DNA of 64,000 nucleotides from Penium margaritaceum (taxonomy: Eukaryota > Streptophyta > Zygnematophyceae > Desmidiales > Peniaceae), in NCBI GenBank assembly GCA_023375785.1, contig SZWC01000034.1, positions 393,323 to 457,322 of the forward strand, given 5' to 3'. The notes under the pieces were generated by a model, which saw only the letters and a program-made list of their open reading frames with translations, did no database searches and was not told where the DNA came from. Shown one piece after another: positions 37,571 through 48,000 of the stretch. Position 1 is the stretch's first letter. Every line of letters starts with the position of its first letter. Made by a program: the position numbers and the translations under genes.

Positions 37571-38251
37571 ATCCGGTGACATCACCTGGTGCCCTGTGAC
37601 CAAGTCATCATGTTGCCGCCATCACTGCTTCCCCTCTCGGATATGCACTCCTCCGTCGCCACTACCACCACTTTGTACCTCTTTGCTTTGCCTGTAGCTG
37701 ACATCAGCAGTCCCGCTTGAAGTGTTTTTTGCGCTGAAGAAACGTCTCATCATCCAAACAAGCCCTGCACCCATTCCGCGCCCGTGGCCGACACTTGGTG
37801 ACCTGTCATCCACAACAGCTGCAAGTAGCTTCCAAGCCGCCACCGACCGTCAACTTCCAAGAAGCTGCTTGCCATCCGCAACCTGCTACCTCTCATCACC
37901 TCAACCGCTGCAAGTTCCTCCGCCTCCCTCACCTCCTCTCATCGGCCGCCTCTACTGCATCAGCCTCAACCTCATGAGCTCTTCTGTATTCTCCATCTCG
38001 AGCCGCATCGTCGCACCGTCTTCTCACGTTGTCAGCAACAGTAGTGTAACTCTCGCCGTCAGGACATCGGACACGACTAGTCTTCCTACTCCCATTGCGA
38101 GCCAACTGGAGAACAAGCCGTCACTCTCCTGACATCAGTGAACCAGTGTCCCTGCTCGCCGCATGACTCTCGCCACTACAGCCAACTTCCTCTTGCTGTG
38201 AGGACATCGGACACCGCCAGTCTTCCCGCCTGTCGCTCTTGGGCCAACTGG
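37571..38251 (+). other. Leader of the outer element with 140-bp repeat
   Basis: Non-coding, C/T-rich leader. AGGACATCGGACAC recurs at 38061 and 38201 (140 bp apart). The same pair, inverted and 141 bp apart, is present in the nested element (48370 and 48511). A 136-codon frame here is C/T-rich low-complexity sequence, not a recognised protein. Confidence 0.55.
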
Positions 38252-38256
38252 GGAAC

Positions 38257-38945
38257 TGTTGTTCTTCTATGCCCCATGGCCACTGCTATGGGTTGACGGA
38301 CAGGTTGGGCATGCACTGCTCCCTTGGAGTAAGTCCCCCAAACCTTGTTCGTGGTGCAAGTTCAAGCGTGACACCAGAAATGTAGCGCAACGGATAGCAT
38401 GTTGGACATAGGGACAACAGGTCTTGCGATCGAGCCTTGATGTGCGCAGGAGGTTTTTTGACCTTCTAGCACAGGGGAAGTTTCTTAGACATTTCTCCAT
38501 GCATGAGGAGAGTGCGCCACTTGGCGGTCAGTGGATGTGCCAATTGGCGAACTGGTGAGGTGGTGTGGAGTGACCACCCCAAAAGTGTCACTACCCACAC
38601 ACCTTAGAAGCCAGGCCTAGGACTATATGTACCAGGCTCATTCCTCATTCTAATTACACAATCTGGCCTTAGATGCTCCTCACAGAGTTGTCCAACTAAG
38701 GAACAGTATAAAGAAGACACTGGTTGGTCTAAGCCCGAGGAGTCAGTCCTTGACTAGCACCTCGCGCGAAAGTGACCAAGTGTTAAGTGGACACAGTTGC
38801 TAGCAAGTGATTGCCTAGGAATTGCTCAGTGTGGAACTGTGATCTTGAGGGTGATATCTTCTCCTAGCTGAAATGCTAGGAGCGGACGGCAGGTGCTATT
38901 GTGTCGGCCCTGTTTTCTAGTCCGTTTGCCTCAAGCCGGTTGACA
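38257..38945 (+). repeat. 5' LTR of the copia element
   Basis: 689 bp, TG...CA. It contains a tRNA-like unit with a T6 run (38374-38459). Its last 532 bp pair with 43761-44292. Confidence 0.85.
38374..38459 (+). promoter_or_regulatory. tRNA-like Pol III unit inside the LTR
   Basis: TAGCGCAACGG (38383-38393) fits an A box (TRGCNNARNGG), and GCGATCGAGCC (38426-38436) approximates a B box 32 bp later. A T6 run (38454-38459) would terminate Pol III. The middle, GTTGGACATAGGGACAAC, resembles an anticodon arm, and overall it recalls tRNA-Arg. The stems are imperfect, so it is a tRNA-derived relic or SINE-like head, not a functional tRNA. Confidence 0.4.
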
Positions 38946-38947
38946 AA

Positions 38948-38962
38948 GGGTTATGGGCCCAC
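38948..38962 (+). other. Half-tRNA-iMet primer-binding site of the copia element
   Basis: GGGTTATGGGCCCAC lies two bases after the 5' LTR. It is the exact complement of the anticodon arm of plant initiator tRNA-Met, as in Drosophila copia, whose primer is a tRNA-iMet half. Confidence 0.75.
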
Positions 38963-39338
38963 ACTGACCAGTTGTAAGGCACGCTTAGCTCAACTCTGGT
39001 ACGCTCTCTCCAGGTACGCACGCCGGCTCCATCAGCTCCATCAGCTCCATCAGCTTCATCAACTTCAACGGCTTGGTCTGCACTCAGCACACAGGGACCA
39101 AGGAAAAGCTCTGCCCTTGGAGGCACGACCCTTTAGTCCCAACCAGGACAAGCTCTGCCCTTGGTGGCAAGACCCTGGGTGTGTTGGTGTAGATATCTTC
39201 TCTGTCTGCAGGTGAACATCGGCTGAAGGGGTAAGCAACGGATCTGCATCCTAAAACCGGTGGCAGACATCAGCTAACATCAGCCTACATCGGCCTCAAC
39301 GCAGCAGAGACGTGGGAAGCAGATAAGGGCAACAAAAA
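38963..39338 (+). other. Leader of the copia element
   Basis: No gene. It contains a short 9-bp tandem repeat, CTCCATCAG, about four copies with decay (39026-39070), and two copies of AAGCTCTGCCCTTGG about 50 bp apart (near 39103 and 39149). It is probably the packaging/leader region before gag. Confidence 0.6.
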
Positions 39339-40640
39339 ATGGTTGACCCATCAGGAGGAGTGGGGACTGCTGCAGGGCAGTCCTCAAACTCAACAGTGGC
39401 TACCACAGGGCATACCACTGGAGAAAATGTGAGTGCTATGTCACTGCCGCAAGGTCTTGGACCCTTCGGAGGAATCCCCATTTTTGAGGGGATTGACTTC
39501 CCCCTTTGGAGATGGCAGTTCGAGCTGGCGATGAAAGTGCGCGGCTTCATCAAACTACTGAAGGGAGAAGAGCAGGTTCCCGCGGAAGGCACATCAGAGC
39601 ATGAGGCATGGATGGATCGAAATGACATTGCCATGTCATTCCTCAGCAACGCGATTGCTAAGAAGTATGTTCCCATCATTGCCGGGTACACGTTGGCTTC
39701 CGAAGCTTACGACAAGCTCAAGCGCGTGCACCAATCCACCTCCCTTGCGAACAGATTATTCATCCTACAACGGCTGATCAGCATGCGGGTGAATGAGGGC
39801 GAATCAATCCCCGATTTTCTACAAGAGTTTGAAGGACTCCTTGGCGAGGCTCGCCAGATGAACTGGGACCTTGACGAGAACATGCAAGCCATGATTCTCC
39901 TCATGGCGCTACCGGAGAGCTGGAGCCCGATGATCACCGTCATGGGCGGCTGGAAGGAGGACGACCTGACGTACACGGCAGTGTCTGAGTACGTGCGAAA
40001 CGAGGCCATGCGCCGCAGCGGAAGTGAGGCTAATTTCTCAGCCTATGCCGCNTGGCTTCCGAAGCTTACGACAAGCTCAAGCGCGTGCACCAATCCACCT
40101 CCCTTGCGAACAGATTATTCATCCTACAACGGCTGATCAGCATGCGGGTGAATGAGGGCGAATCAATCCCCGATTTCCTACAGGAGTTTGAAGGACTCCT
40201 TGGCGAGGCTCGCCAGATGAACTGGGACCTTGACGAGAACATGCAAGCCATGATTCTCCTCATGGCGCTACCGGAGAGCTGGAGCCCGATGATTACCGTC
40301 ATGGGCGGCTGGAAGGAGGACGACCTGACGTACACGGCAGTGTCTGAGTACGTGCGAAACGAGGCCATGCGCCGCAGCGGAAGTGAGGCTAATTTCTCAG
40401 CCTATGCCGCACGCTACGGTGGCCGCGGGAGCAAAGGGTCAGCCTCTGGTCAGAAAGGCAGCAGCGGAAGCGGTGGTGGCGGAGGCAACAATGGCGGCAG
40501 GGCTCTCAAGCGACAGGGTAACTGCCACAACTGCAGCAAACCTGGGCACTGGGCAAGAGAGTGCACGTCGCCAAAGAAGGAAGACAGCGGAAGCGGTGGG
40601 AACAAAGGCAACAAAAAGGGTGGCAAAGAAGCTACCAACA
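39339..40640 (+). CDS. Copia gag (capsid and zinc knuckle)
   Basis: Begins MVDPSGGVGTAAG. The capsid region is of the Retrotran_gag_2/UBN2 type: FPLWRWQFELAMKVRGFIK, YDKLKRVHQSTSLANRLFI, QAMILLMALPESWSPMI. A Gly/Ser-rich linker follows, then a nucleocapsid knuckle CHNCSKPGHWAREC (CX2CX4HX4C, 40523-40564) that binds element RNA. A 338-bp stretch is present twice around the n at 40032 (39694-40031 and 40033-40370), an assembly artefact, so the true gag is shorter than it looks. In copia elements gag and pol are one polyprotein. Confidence 0.85.
39694..40370. repeat. Duplicated flanks of an assembly join (n at 40032)
   Basis: 39694-40031 and 40033-40370 are direct copies of 338 bp with only isolated differences (for example GATTTTCTACAAG versus GATTTCCTACAGG), abutting a single n. 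Unmerged contig overlap. Confidence 0.85.
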
Positions 40641-40679
40641 TGATGGCACAGAGCACGCCTCCAGAAAAAGGAGCGGCGC

Positions 40680-42380
40680 TGCTGAGGCCAGGAGCTTTTG
40701 GGCTTGACTACGGCACCGATCATCACTCTAGCAACGACCAGGCTGGATTTGTCTCCATCGGCCCCACCGATTGGCGGTTCAGATGCGCAAACGGTAGTGT
40801 CGTGAACGCAAAGGGCGTGGGTGACAAGCTGGTGAGCATCAGCCTCAATGGTGTGGAGAAGGATCTATGGCTACGTGACGTGGTCTACATGCCCTCCTTT
40901 GCGACAAACCTTCTGTCCGTGTCAAAAATAACGGACAACGACATGACGGTGGTGTTCACGCTGAAGAAGGCGGTCTTCACCAGGAACAAAGACATCAAGG
41001 TCCTCTACGCCAACAAAGATCTCGTGGCACAGGTTCCACGGGTTGACGGACTCTACGTACTGCAGACAACGGCAGCAAAGAGCTCGGAAAAGGAGGGCCA
41101 TGCGGGTGCAGCAGAGGCAGTGGTCTCGACACCCACGCAGGAGAGCACACCAACAAAAACTGAAAAAGCATCCTCTGCCGCCAAAGACGAAGACGCTGAT
41201 CTATGGCATAGACGCTTTGGGCATGTGGCAAACAGCACACTCCAAGTCATCCAGCAACAACAGCTGGTCCGTGGCATGGATTGTTGCAAGAAGGATGCGG
41301 TTGGATGTGGCAGCCTGTGTGAACCTTACCTCCAAGGCAAGACCAAGCGAACGCGTTTTGAGCGCAATGGTCGCCGCGCAGAATCCGCCCTTGACCTCAT
41401 TCACACCGACGTGTGCGGACCCTTTCGCACGGCATCAAATGAAGGTAGCAAGTATTTTCTGACCTTCATAGATGACCACAGCCGCAAGGTGTGGATCTTC
41501 TTCCTCAAAGCAAAGGGAGAGGTCAGAGAAACGTTGCAGGAGTTTGTCGCCATGGTGGAGCGCCAGACCGGAAAGAAAGTCAAAGCGATGCGAAACGACA
41601 ACGGTGGAGAGTACGAGGCATGCAAGGGCTGGTTGAGGCAACATGGGATCAGCCACCAGCCCACAACGCCTTACACGCCGCAGAGCAATGGTGTTGCCGA
41701 ACGGATGAATCAGACCGTCCTCGGCATGGTGCGTAGCATGCTCTTTGATGCAAAGCTTCCACCGCGGTTCTGGGCAGAAGCGGCAAGAACGGCATGCTAT
41801 CTCGTCAACCTGACTCCTGCGGCTGCTCTGGGCAGGCGCGGAAAGAAGAAGGGAAAGCAACAGATGACACCACAAGAAGTTTGGTCAGGGAAGAAGCCGG
41901 ACGCATCACACCTGAAGGTATTCGGCTGCACCGCATGGGCAAAGGTCCAGGCGGGTGAGGGTGCCGGCAAGCTGGATTCAAGAGCACGAAAGTGCGTTAT
42001 GGTGGGCTATGAGACGGCCCACAAGACATATCGCTTGTGGGACCTGGCAGGAAGAAGACTCATCACCAGCCGGGATGTAACCTTTGACGAGAGGAAACCA
42101 GGCAAGGAAGAGATGCTTGATCCCACGGAAGCTCCAAAACAGGGAGAGTGGTTGGTGCTGCTAGAGTCAGGAGATCAAGCTCCTGAAAACTGGCAAGTGG
42201 TGCCAGTGCGGCAAGCCGTGAAGAAGAGTGGTGTGCCAGGGGGAGCGGCTGCGCAGGCTGACGCAGCGGCGAGCTCCGACACAGAGTCGGAGACGTCCAA
42301 GGCCTCTGAGACCAGCTCGGAGGCCAGTGGCTCTTCAAAAGAGGAAAATTCAACTCCAGGGCAGCCAACACCACGGGAGT
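40680..42380 (+). CDS. Copia protease-integrase region
   Basis: Protease region (about 40700-41060) with the downstream copia strings VVYMPSFATNLLSVSKITDN. Then the GAG-pre-integrase zinc module LWHRRFGHVANSTLQVIQ (41200-41260) with later paired cysteines. The rve core has LIHTDVCGPF (first Asp, 41398), MRNDNGGEYEACKGWL (second Asp, 41590) and TPQSNGVAERMNQTV (catalytic Glu, 41680). The C-terminal part HLKVFGCTAW and RKCVMVGYETAHKTYRLWD is typical of plant copia, followed by an acidic Ser/Glu-rich linker (42240-42350). It cuts the polyprotein and inserts the cDNA. Confidence 0.9.
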
Positions 42381-42479
42381 AACAGCATGGCAAACATCCA
42401 CCAGTAATGCAACGTCGCAGCACACGACAAAGAAAACAAACTCCAAAGTACGACGCTGACACTGGAAGCTGGACTGGAC

Positions 42480-43759
42480 TGAGCTGGTCCTGTTTGGCTC
42501 AGGGAGAGCCGCTCACTGTGGCTGAAGCGCTGGCAAGGCCCCATGCAGCCAAGTGGAAGGAGGCGGTGGACAGCGAGCTCGCGTCCATCAAAGAAAATGG
42601 CACATGGGTGCTGGTGGACAGACCCGCTAACGCTCACGTGGTGGGCTCAAAGTGGGTGCTCAGGTTGAAGCGGAAGCAAGATGATAGCATCGACAAGTAC
42701 AAGGCAAGGGTCGTGGCGAAAGGGTTCTCACAGCGCGCAGGCTCTGAGTACGATGAGACCTTTGCACCGGTCGTCACGTTTGCCTCCATCAGGTCCCTGC
42801 TTGCTGTCTCTGCCGCCAAAGACCTTGAGATCCACCAGATGGATGTGAAGAAAGCCTTCCTTTATGGGAAGCTCGACAAGGAGGTGCTAATGGAGGTACC
42901 GGAGGGTGTCAAAGCACCCGAGGGTAAGGTGTGCAAGCTGGTGAAGGCGTTGTACGGGCTGAAACAGGCCCCACGGATCTGGTACAAGGAGATGGACAGC
43001 TTCATGGCTGAGATCTCCTTCGCACATTGCAAAAATGACCCTAGCGTCTATGTGCGGGAGGACGAACGTGGCTTGCTACTTGTGGCGTTGTACGTGGATG
43101 ATCTTATCATGTGTTCTTCCTCGCAGGAGGCCCTCACGGACCTCAAGAAAAATCTGGCCAGCAGATTTAAGATGAAGGACATGGGACCTCTCGAGTACTA
43201 CCTCGGGATTGCTGTTCACCGCAACCGCAAAGCAGGCACCATCGAGCTCAACCAGACCAAGTACATCATGGACATCTTGAAGCGCTACAACATGGAGGAC
43301 TGCAAGCCCGTCAGCACCCCCATGCCCTCCGACTGCAAGCTCTCCTCCTCCATGTCACCAAGCAACGAGGCAGACCGGCGGGAGATGCAAAACATTCCAT
43401 ACCAGTCCGCCGTCGGAAGCCTCATGTATGCAATGGTGGGAACACGACCTGACATTGCTTTTGCAGTGGGTCAGGTGAGCAGGTTTGTGGCCAACCCTGG
43501 GCCAGAACATTGGCAAGTCGTGAAGCGGATTTTTCGCTACCTCAAAAAGACTCGGCACGTCGGACTTCGGTTTGGAGGTCTAGAAGGATCAGACTTGCTG
43601 CGGCTGACATGCTACACCGACGCGGACTGGGGAGGACGGATTGATGACAGGAAGTCCACCTCAGGGTTTGTTTGTCTTCTCAACGGTGGTGCGGTCTCAT
43701 GGGCAAGCAGGAAGCAGGACTGCGTCTCGCTTTCTACTGCTGAGGCGGAGTACATTGCA
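42480..43759 (+). CDS. Copia reverse transcriptase and RNase H
   Basis: RVT_2-type reverse transcriptase: WKEAVDSELASIKENGTW, KARVVAKGFSQRAGSEYDET, QMDVKKAFLYGKLDKEVLME, LYGLKQAPRIWYKEM and the catalytic YVDD box (43091-43102). The copia RNase H follows: CYTDADWGGRIDDRKSTSG, SWASRKQDCVSLSTAEAEYI, running to the n at 43760. The assembly skips from here into the middle of the 3' LTR, so the end of RNase H, the polypurine tract and the first 157 bp of the 3' LTR are missing from the sequence as given. Confidence 0.9.
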
Positions 43760-43760
43760 N

Positions 43761-44292
43761 ACAACAGGTCCTGCGATCGAGCCTTGATGTGCGCAGGAGG
43801 TTTTTTGACCTTCTAGCACAGGGGAAGTTTCTTAGACATTTCTCCATGCATGAGGAGAGTGCGCCACTTGGCGGTCAGTGGATGCGCCAATTGGCGGACT
43901 GGTGAGGTGGTGTGGAGTGACCACCCCAAAAGTGTCACTACCCACACACCTTAGAAGCCAGGCCTAGGACTATATGTACCAGGCTCATTCCTCATTCTAA
44001 CTACACAATCTGGCCTTAGATGCTCCTCACAGAGTTGTCCAACTAAGGAACAGTATAAAGAAGACACTGGTTGGTCTAAGCCCCAGGAGTTAGTCTTTGA
44101 CTAGCACCTCGCGCGAAAGTGACCAGCTGTTAAGTGGACACAGTTGCTAGCAAGTGATTGCCTAGGAATCGCTCGGTGTGGAACCGTGATCCTGAGGGCG
44201 ATATCTTCTCCTAGCTGAAATGCTAGGAGCGGACGGCAGGTGCTATTGTGTCGGCCCTGTTTTCTAGTCCGTTTGCCTCAGGCCGGTTGACA
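43761..44292 (+). repeat. 3' LTR of the copia element (partial by assembly)
   Basis: 532 bp matching 38414-38945 at equal length, ending GGTTGACA before the target duplication. Its first 157 bp are lost at the n. It retains the B-box-like and T6 part of the tRNA-like unit. Confidence 0.85.
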
Positions 44293-45901
44293 GGAAAAAG
44301 CCGTCACTCTCCTAGAAGCAGAGTACTTGGCCGCCTCACTCGCGCTCACTACCGCGCCGCCTCCCTTCTCGCCATCTACTTTTGGACGCGACCTCCATCC
44401 TCCACCTCCGCCATGCCCTCTTCTTCCTCATCAGCCTCTCACTCCTTCATCTTTGCGTCATCCTCATCTTCATCTGTTACCTTCAGCCCTCCTCGTTATT
44501 ACCACCCCAGCCTCCTGCCTCAACCCAACCTCATCTGCTTTCCTCGCATCGCCCATCGTCCTCTGCATCGTTCGCGCCGCCTCCGCATCAGCCTTCCTCA
44601 GCAGTCCTCGTCATTAGCACACGTGGTTCTCCCCTGTTCCGACTCAGTCATTAGCTTCCACAGCTTCCTTTTTGCTTCCGCTTCATCCTCCGCTCGGCCA
44701 AAGGATCCGCCCGGTCGCATCGCCGGCTTCGCGACGACCTGCGCACATGCCGAAAACTTCCGTAGCGAACGTGGTTTTGTCCCTACTCCCACTTCTCTTT
44801 CATCAACTTCCGCTTGCTCATCATCAGCATCTCTTGCCAGTTCAAGGACCTACACGAACTAGCTGCCTGTTCTCGCAGCAGCCTGCACCCACACTGGCAG
44901 CAGATTCCTCACTGCGCGTTGGCAACTGCCTTCCCCTTGCCGCATTCTTCCCCTCTATTTTGCAGTATACATGGTTTCACCCCTGCGTCCACTCCCTCGT
45001 CAAGCAGCTCTCGGTCCGCACTCCCTTTCCTCAATTAGCTCGGCACTAGGATCCGCCCGGCCGCATTGCCCAGATCGCGACGACAGCGTCCATGCCGAAA
45101 CTTCCCCAGCGCACGTGGTTGCGCCCCTTCACCCGCTCCATAGCTCAACACTCCTCTGCCATCATCGACTACTCATCGCCTGCTCAGCACAAGGATCCCC
45201 GGTTGCATCGCCCACTCTGCAACGACCTGCGCCCACGCGGATTTTCTCAGCACTGTACAAGGTTCCGCCCCTGCAACAACGCAGTTCTCCTCAGTTCCCC
45301 TGGTTCCTCATCTGCATCCCGCTCGGCACAAAGAGTTGCCTCGTCGCATCACTAGTCTGGTGACGACCTGTGTCCACACCGACACTTCCTCGATGCACAA
45401 GGCCTCCTCCCCATGCTCAAATCCCTGTGTTCTCCTCCCCATCAGCATCTCCCAGCACCAAACTCGGCCCGACCACGTTTCCTTTCTGTCCTCAAGGCTC
45501 ATGACCCTCATCGCCAAAAGGTCGCCTCTCCCAGCAAATCGGCCCCTCATCAATACCACCACTTGTATTTATGGGCCGATCAACTTCTCGTCCTTCCCTC
45601 GGCATTTCCTCGCCAAGTGTGAGGGACTCATCCTCACTGCAAGTAGAGCAACTAACATTCTTCAGTGGTTGTAAGACTTCTGTAACCTCTTCCACCTCTG
45701 CTACATCAAAGGCGTCCATATATCCTATACCCTCCAACACTACCCTCTCTACAAAGGAGGGAGACGCTTCCTTGCCAACTTCCACTCTACATAGGTGCCC
45801 TTTGTGGTGGAAGAAATTCGAGGAGCACTACTCACCATCACTGCTCCCATATTCCATCCCCTCATCCGTAAACGCAGATGCACCCTCACTGACATGTGGA
45901 T
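44293..45901 (+). other. Internal part of the outer element with 140-bp tandem repeats
   Basis: Resumes the outer element after the copia insertion (AAGCCGTCACTCTCC also ends the leader of the nested relative). C/T-rich and largely non-coding. A degenerate repeat of about 140 bp marked by GGATCCGCCCGG...GCATCGCC recurs at 44705, 45051, 45194 and about 45335, and is the inverse of the repeat at 47450-48000. 45400-45900 shows no recognised domain. Confidence 0.6.
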
Positions 45902-45906
45902 AGACC

Positions 45907-46522
45907 TGCCAGAAGAATGCAAGCACGATAACAGCAGCGGCAGAAGCTGGCCAAAGCGTCAGAACACGCAAGCATACGTCAGCGGAGTGACGCAAGCGAG
46001 AGCGGTCCGAGGATTTAGTCGTGCGAGCAGGTAGAGGCTGAGAAGCGAGGTAGCCGAGGTAGACAGGTTGATATGAGAGAGAGTGCAGACGAGAGGAGTG
46101 ATGATTGGCGAGGTATGAGAGCTGAGCGAAGGAGCGAGAGTGACGGTGCGAAGCGTCGAGAGGTGGAGAAGATAGGAAGGGCGAGGGACGAGCAGAGCAA
46201 AGACACGGCGGCGAAGCCGCGGAACCAAAGGGGAACAGGATGTGCAGAACTGTTCTGGTTGAACTCGGAGGGAATGAACATCCTCCTTGTATCAGGACAG
46301 AACAGGACAAAGCATATGCAACGGCTTCTTGAGCACTAGCCGGACGTGCTTACGGCCGAGCCGCTTATTAGGGGATTCCTCGGTAGAATGGCCGTTGATA
46401 GGTCGAGGACCATTAACAGCTAGTCGGAGGTGATGACCGAGGTGGTTCCAAGCCGGAGCTAAACCGTTATTGAGATTTTTACTTCGGGGTGACTTGTGCT
46501 CTGTCAGATTCATGTTCCAACA
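45907..46522 (-). repeat. 3' LTR of the nested element
   Basis: 616 bp. Contains on the minus strand GGATGTTCATTCCCTCC, also present in the outer 5' LTR. Pairs with 49029-49642. Confidence 0.88.
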
Positions 46523-46583
46523 TCCCTCGTGAATCTGACAGGTCACCTGTGAGAGTAGGTTCGTTCCAGTGTGATGGAGCGAC

Positions 46584-47282
46584 CTAAGCCCCGAGAAGAG
46601 GGAAAGTGAGACCACATGTCTCCGAGGTCTTCTGGCTATGGATCAACGAGAGTATGGTAGGTCCTGTGCATGATAGTTTTGAGTTCCTGGCGCACTTGCT
46701 GGTTGACTCAGCATACGATTCAGATTGTTGGTCTGGTGGCCCAAGGTAGAGTCGATCTCCAAACAGACAGTCTGTTATGCTGTAGTGCAGCAAGAGGACT
46801 GGATAGAGGGACCTGTACACTTGCTTGGTCCATTCTTGCGTTCGTCTCCATCCTTCATGACTGCCGAAGAAGGGCAAAGGGTCAATTGCTCCTCCCAGTG
46901 TAGGTAGGGTTGTCACATTGGTGTAGATGCCTTTGAGCCAATGTCGCCACCACCCCTGCTGAAGAATTCTGTGCCAAAGTAGTGGGGTAGTGTGAGCTGT
47001 TCGGAAGTGATGATGGTAGGAGGGATGCACAAGTGGTCGAAGTTGAGCACAGACTGCCTCAAAGGTGATCTGCTGGATGTTTACACAGTGATCATCCAAG
47101 GACAGGCTGTGTCTATCACTGTTGTACTCAATGGACCCTCGAAGAAGGTTGATGAATGCATGTTCTCGAACTGACCATCCTACACCTCGGAGTAGGACAG
47201 AGGCTGACCATGCATGCAAGTTGGAACCATCTTCGGCCAGTATGTCAAGGGGCGGTAATTGAGGAGGATGTGCAGCAGCCAT
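46584..47282 (-). CDS. Gag-like protein of the nested element
   Basis: The minus-strand start at 47282 reads MAAAHPPQLPPLDILAEDGS, then NLHAWSASVLLRGVGWSVRE, matching the opening of copia-type gag (a short Pro-rich leader, then a conserved N-x-x-x-W motif). It continues with a helical region (CVNIQQITFEAVCAQLRPLV, LLWHRILQQGWW). There is no zinc knuckle or pol. The frame stays open upstream of 47282 through the leader repeats, but that part is low-complexity and I start the protein at the methionine with the gag motif. It would form particles around the element's RNA; cDNA synthesis would need another element's enzymes. Confidence 0.55.
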   Translation of the reverse strand: MAAAHPPQLPPLDILAEDGSNLHAWSASVLLRGVGWSVREHAFINLLRGSIEYNSDRHSLSLDDHCVNIQQITFEAVCAQLRPLVHPSYHHHFRTAHTTPLLWHRILQQGWWRHWLKGIYTNVTTLPTLGGAIDPLPFFGSHEGWRRTQEWTKQVYRSLYPVLLLHYSITDCLFGDRLYLGPPDQQSESYAESTSKCARNSKLSCTGPTILSLIHSQKTSETCGLTFPLLGA

Positions 47283-47449
47283 GGTGATGATGAGAGATGC
47301 CAAGGTGAGGCAGCTTTGTGTGCCGAGTAGGAGCTGAGGATGAGAGAGGGGATGCTGAGACGGAGCTGTATGAGGATGATGTGAACTGCGAGGAGTGATT
47401 GATGATGGAGTGGGCGCGGGCGTGAACCACGTGTGCTGCGAATTTACGG

Positions 47450-48000
47450 CGTGGGCGCAGGTCATCACGGAAAGGCGATGCGACCGGGTCGAATCCTTGT
47501 GCCGAGCTGAGGTTTGATGCTGAAGCGGAGGAAATGATTGATGGATGAGTGGGCGCAGGGGCGGAACCTTGTGCAGTGCGAAGTTTTCGGCGTGGATGCA
47601 GGTCGTCGCAGAAAAGGCGATGCGACCGGGCAGATCCTTGTGCCGAGCTGAGAGCGATGCGAAGCGGAGGAAATGATTGATGGATGAGTGGGCGCAGGGG
47701 CGGAACCTCGTGCGCTGAAGGAAGTTGTCAGCGTTGGCGCAGGTCGTCGCAAGAAGGCGATGCGACCGGGCGGATCCTTGTGCCATGCTGAGAGCGATGC
47801 GAAGCGGAGGAAACGATTGATGGATGAGTGGGCGCAGGGGCGGAACCTCGTGCGCTGAAGGAAGTTTTCGCCGTGGGCGCAGGTCGTCGCGAAAAGGCGA
47901 TGCAACCGGGTGGATCCGTGTGCCGAGCTGGAAGCGATTTGCGGAAGTGGAGGAAGCGATTGACGTGATGAGTGGGCGCACGGGTAGAACCGCGTGCGCG
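47450..48000 (-). repeat. 140-bp tandem repeat in the leader, four copies
   Basis: TGCGACCGGG and its variant TGCAACCGGG recur at 47479, 47621, 47761 and 47901 (spacing 142, 140, 140). Each copy includes GGCGCAGGTCGTCGC and GATTGATGGATGAGTGGGCG. Related copies occur inverted at 44.7-45.4 kb in the outer element. Confidence 0.9.

Larger units (their letters stand above)
38257..44292 (+). mobile_element. Ty1/copia retrotransposon, near complete
   Basis: LTR ends TGTTG...TTGACA, with target duplication GGAAC on the left (38252-38256) and GGAAA on the right (44293-44297, one change). Order: 5' LTR, half-tRNA primer-binding site, leader, gag, protease, integrase, RT, RNase H, 3' LTR. The integrase-before-RT order is diagnostic of copia. 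The overlapping 532 bp of the two LTRs differ at about 15 sites by eye (about 3%), mostly transitions, so insertion is fairly recent. The coding part looks close to whole with about one interruption besides two assembly joins (40032, 43760). It sits inside the leader of the outer element. Confidence 0.9.

Noticed and set aside
39694-40370. Tandem capsid duplication within copia gag
   Set aside because: The two copies abut a single n and are almost identical; an unmerged assembly overlap is the simpler reading.
44382-45674. Ser/Pro/His-rich plus-strand frames
   Set aside because: Overlapping frames in C/T-rich leader repeats of the outer element; no recognisable domain and no consistent frame between repeat units.
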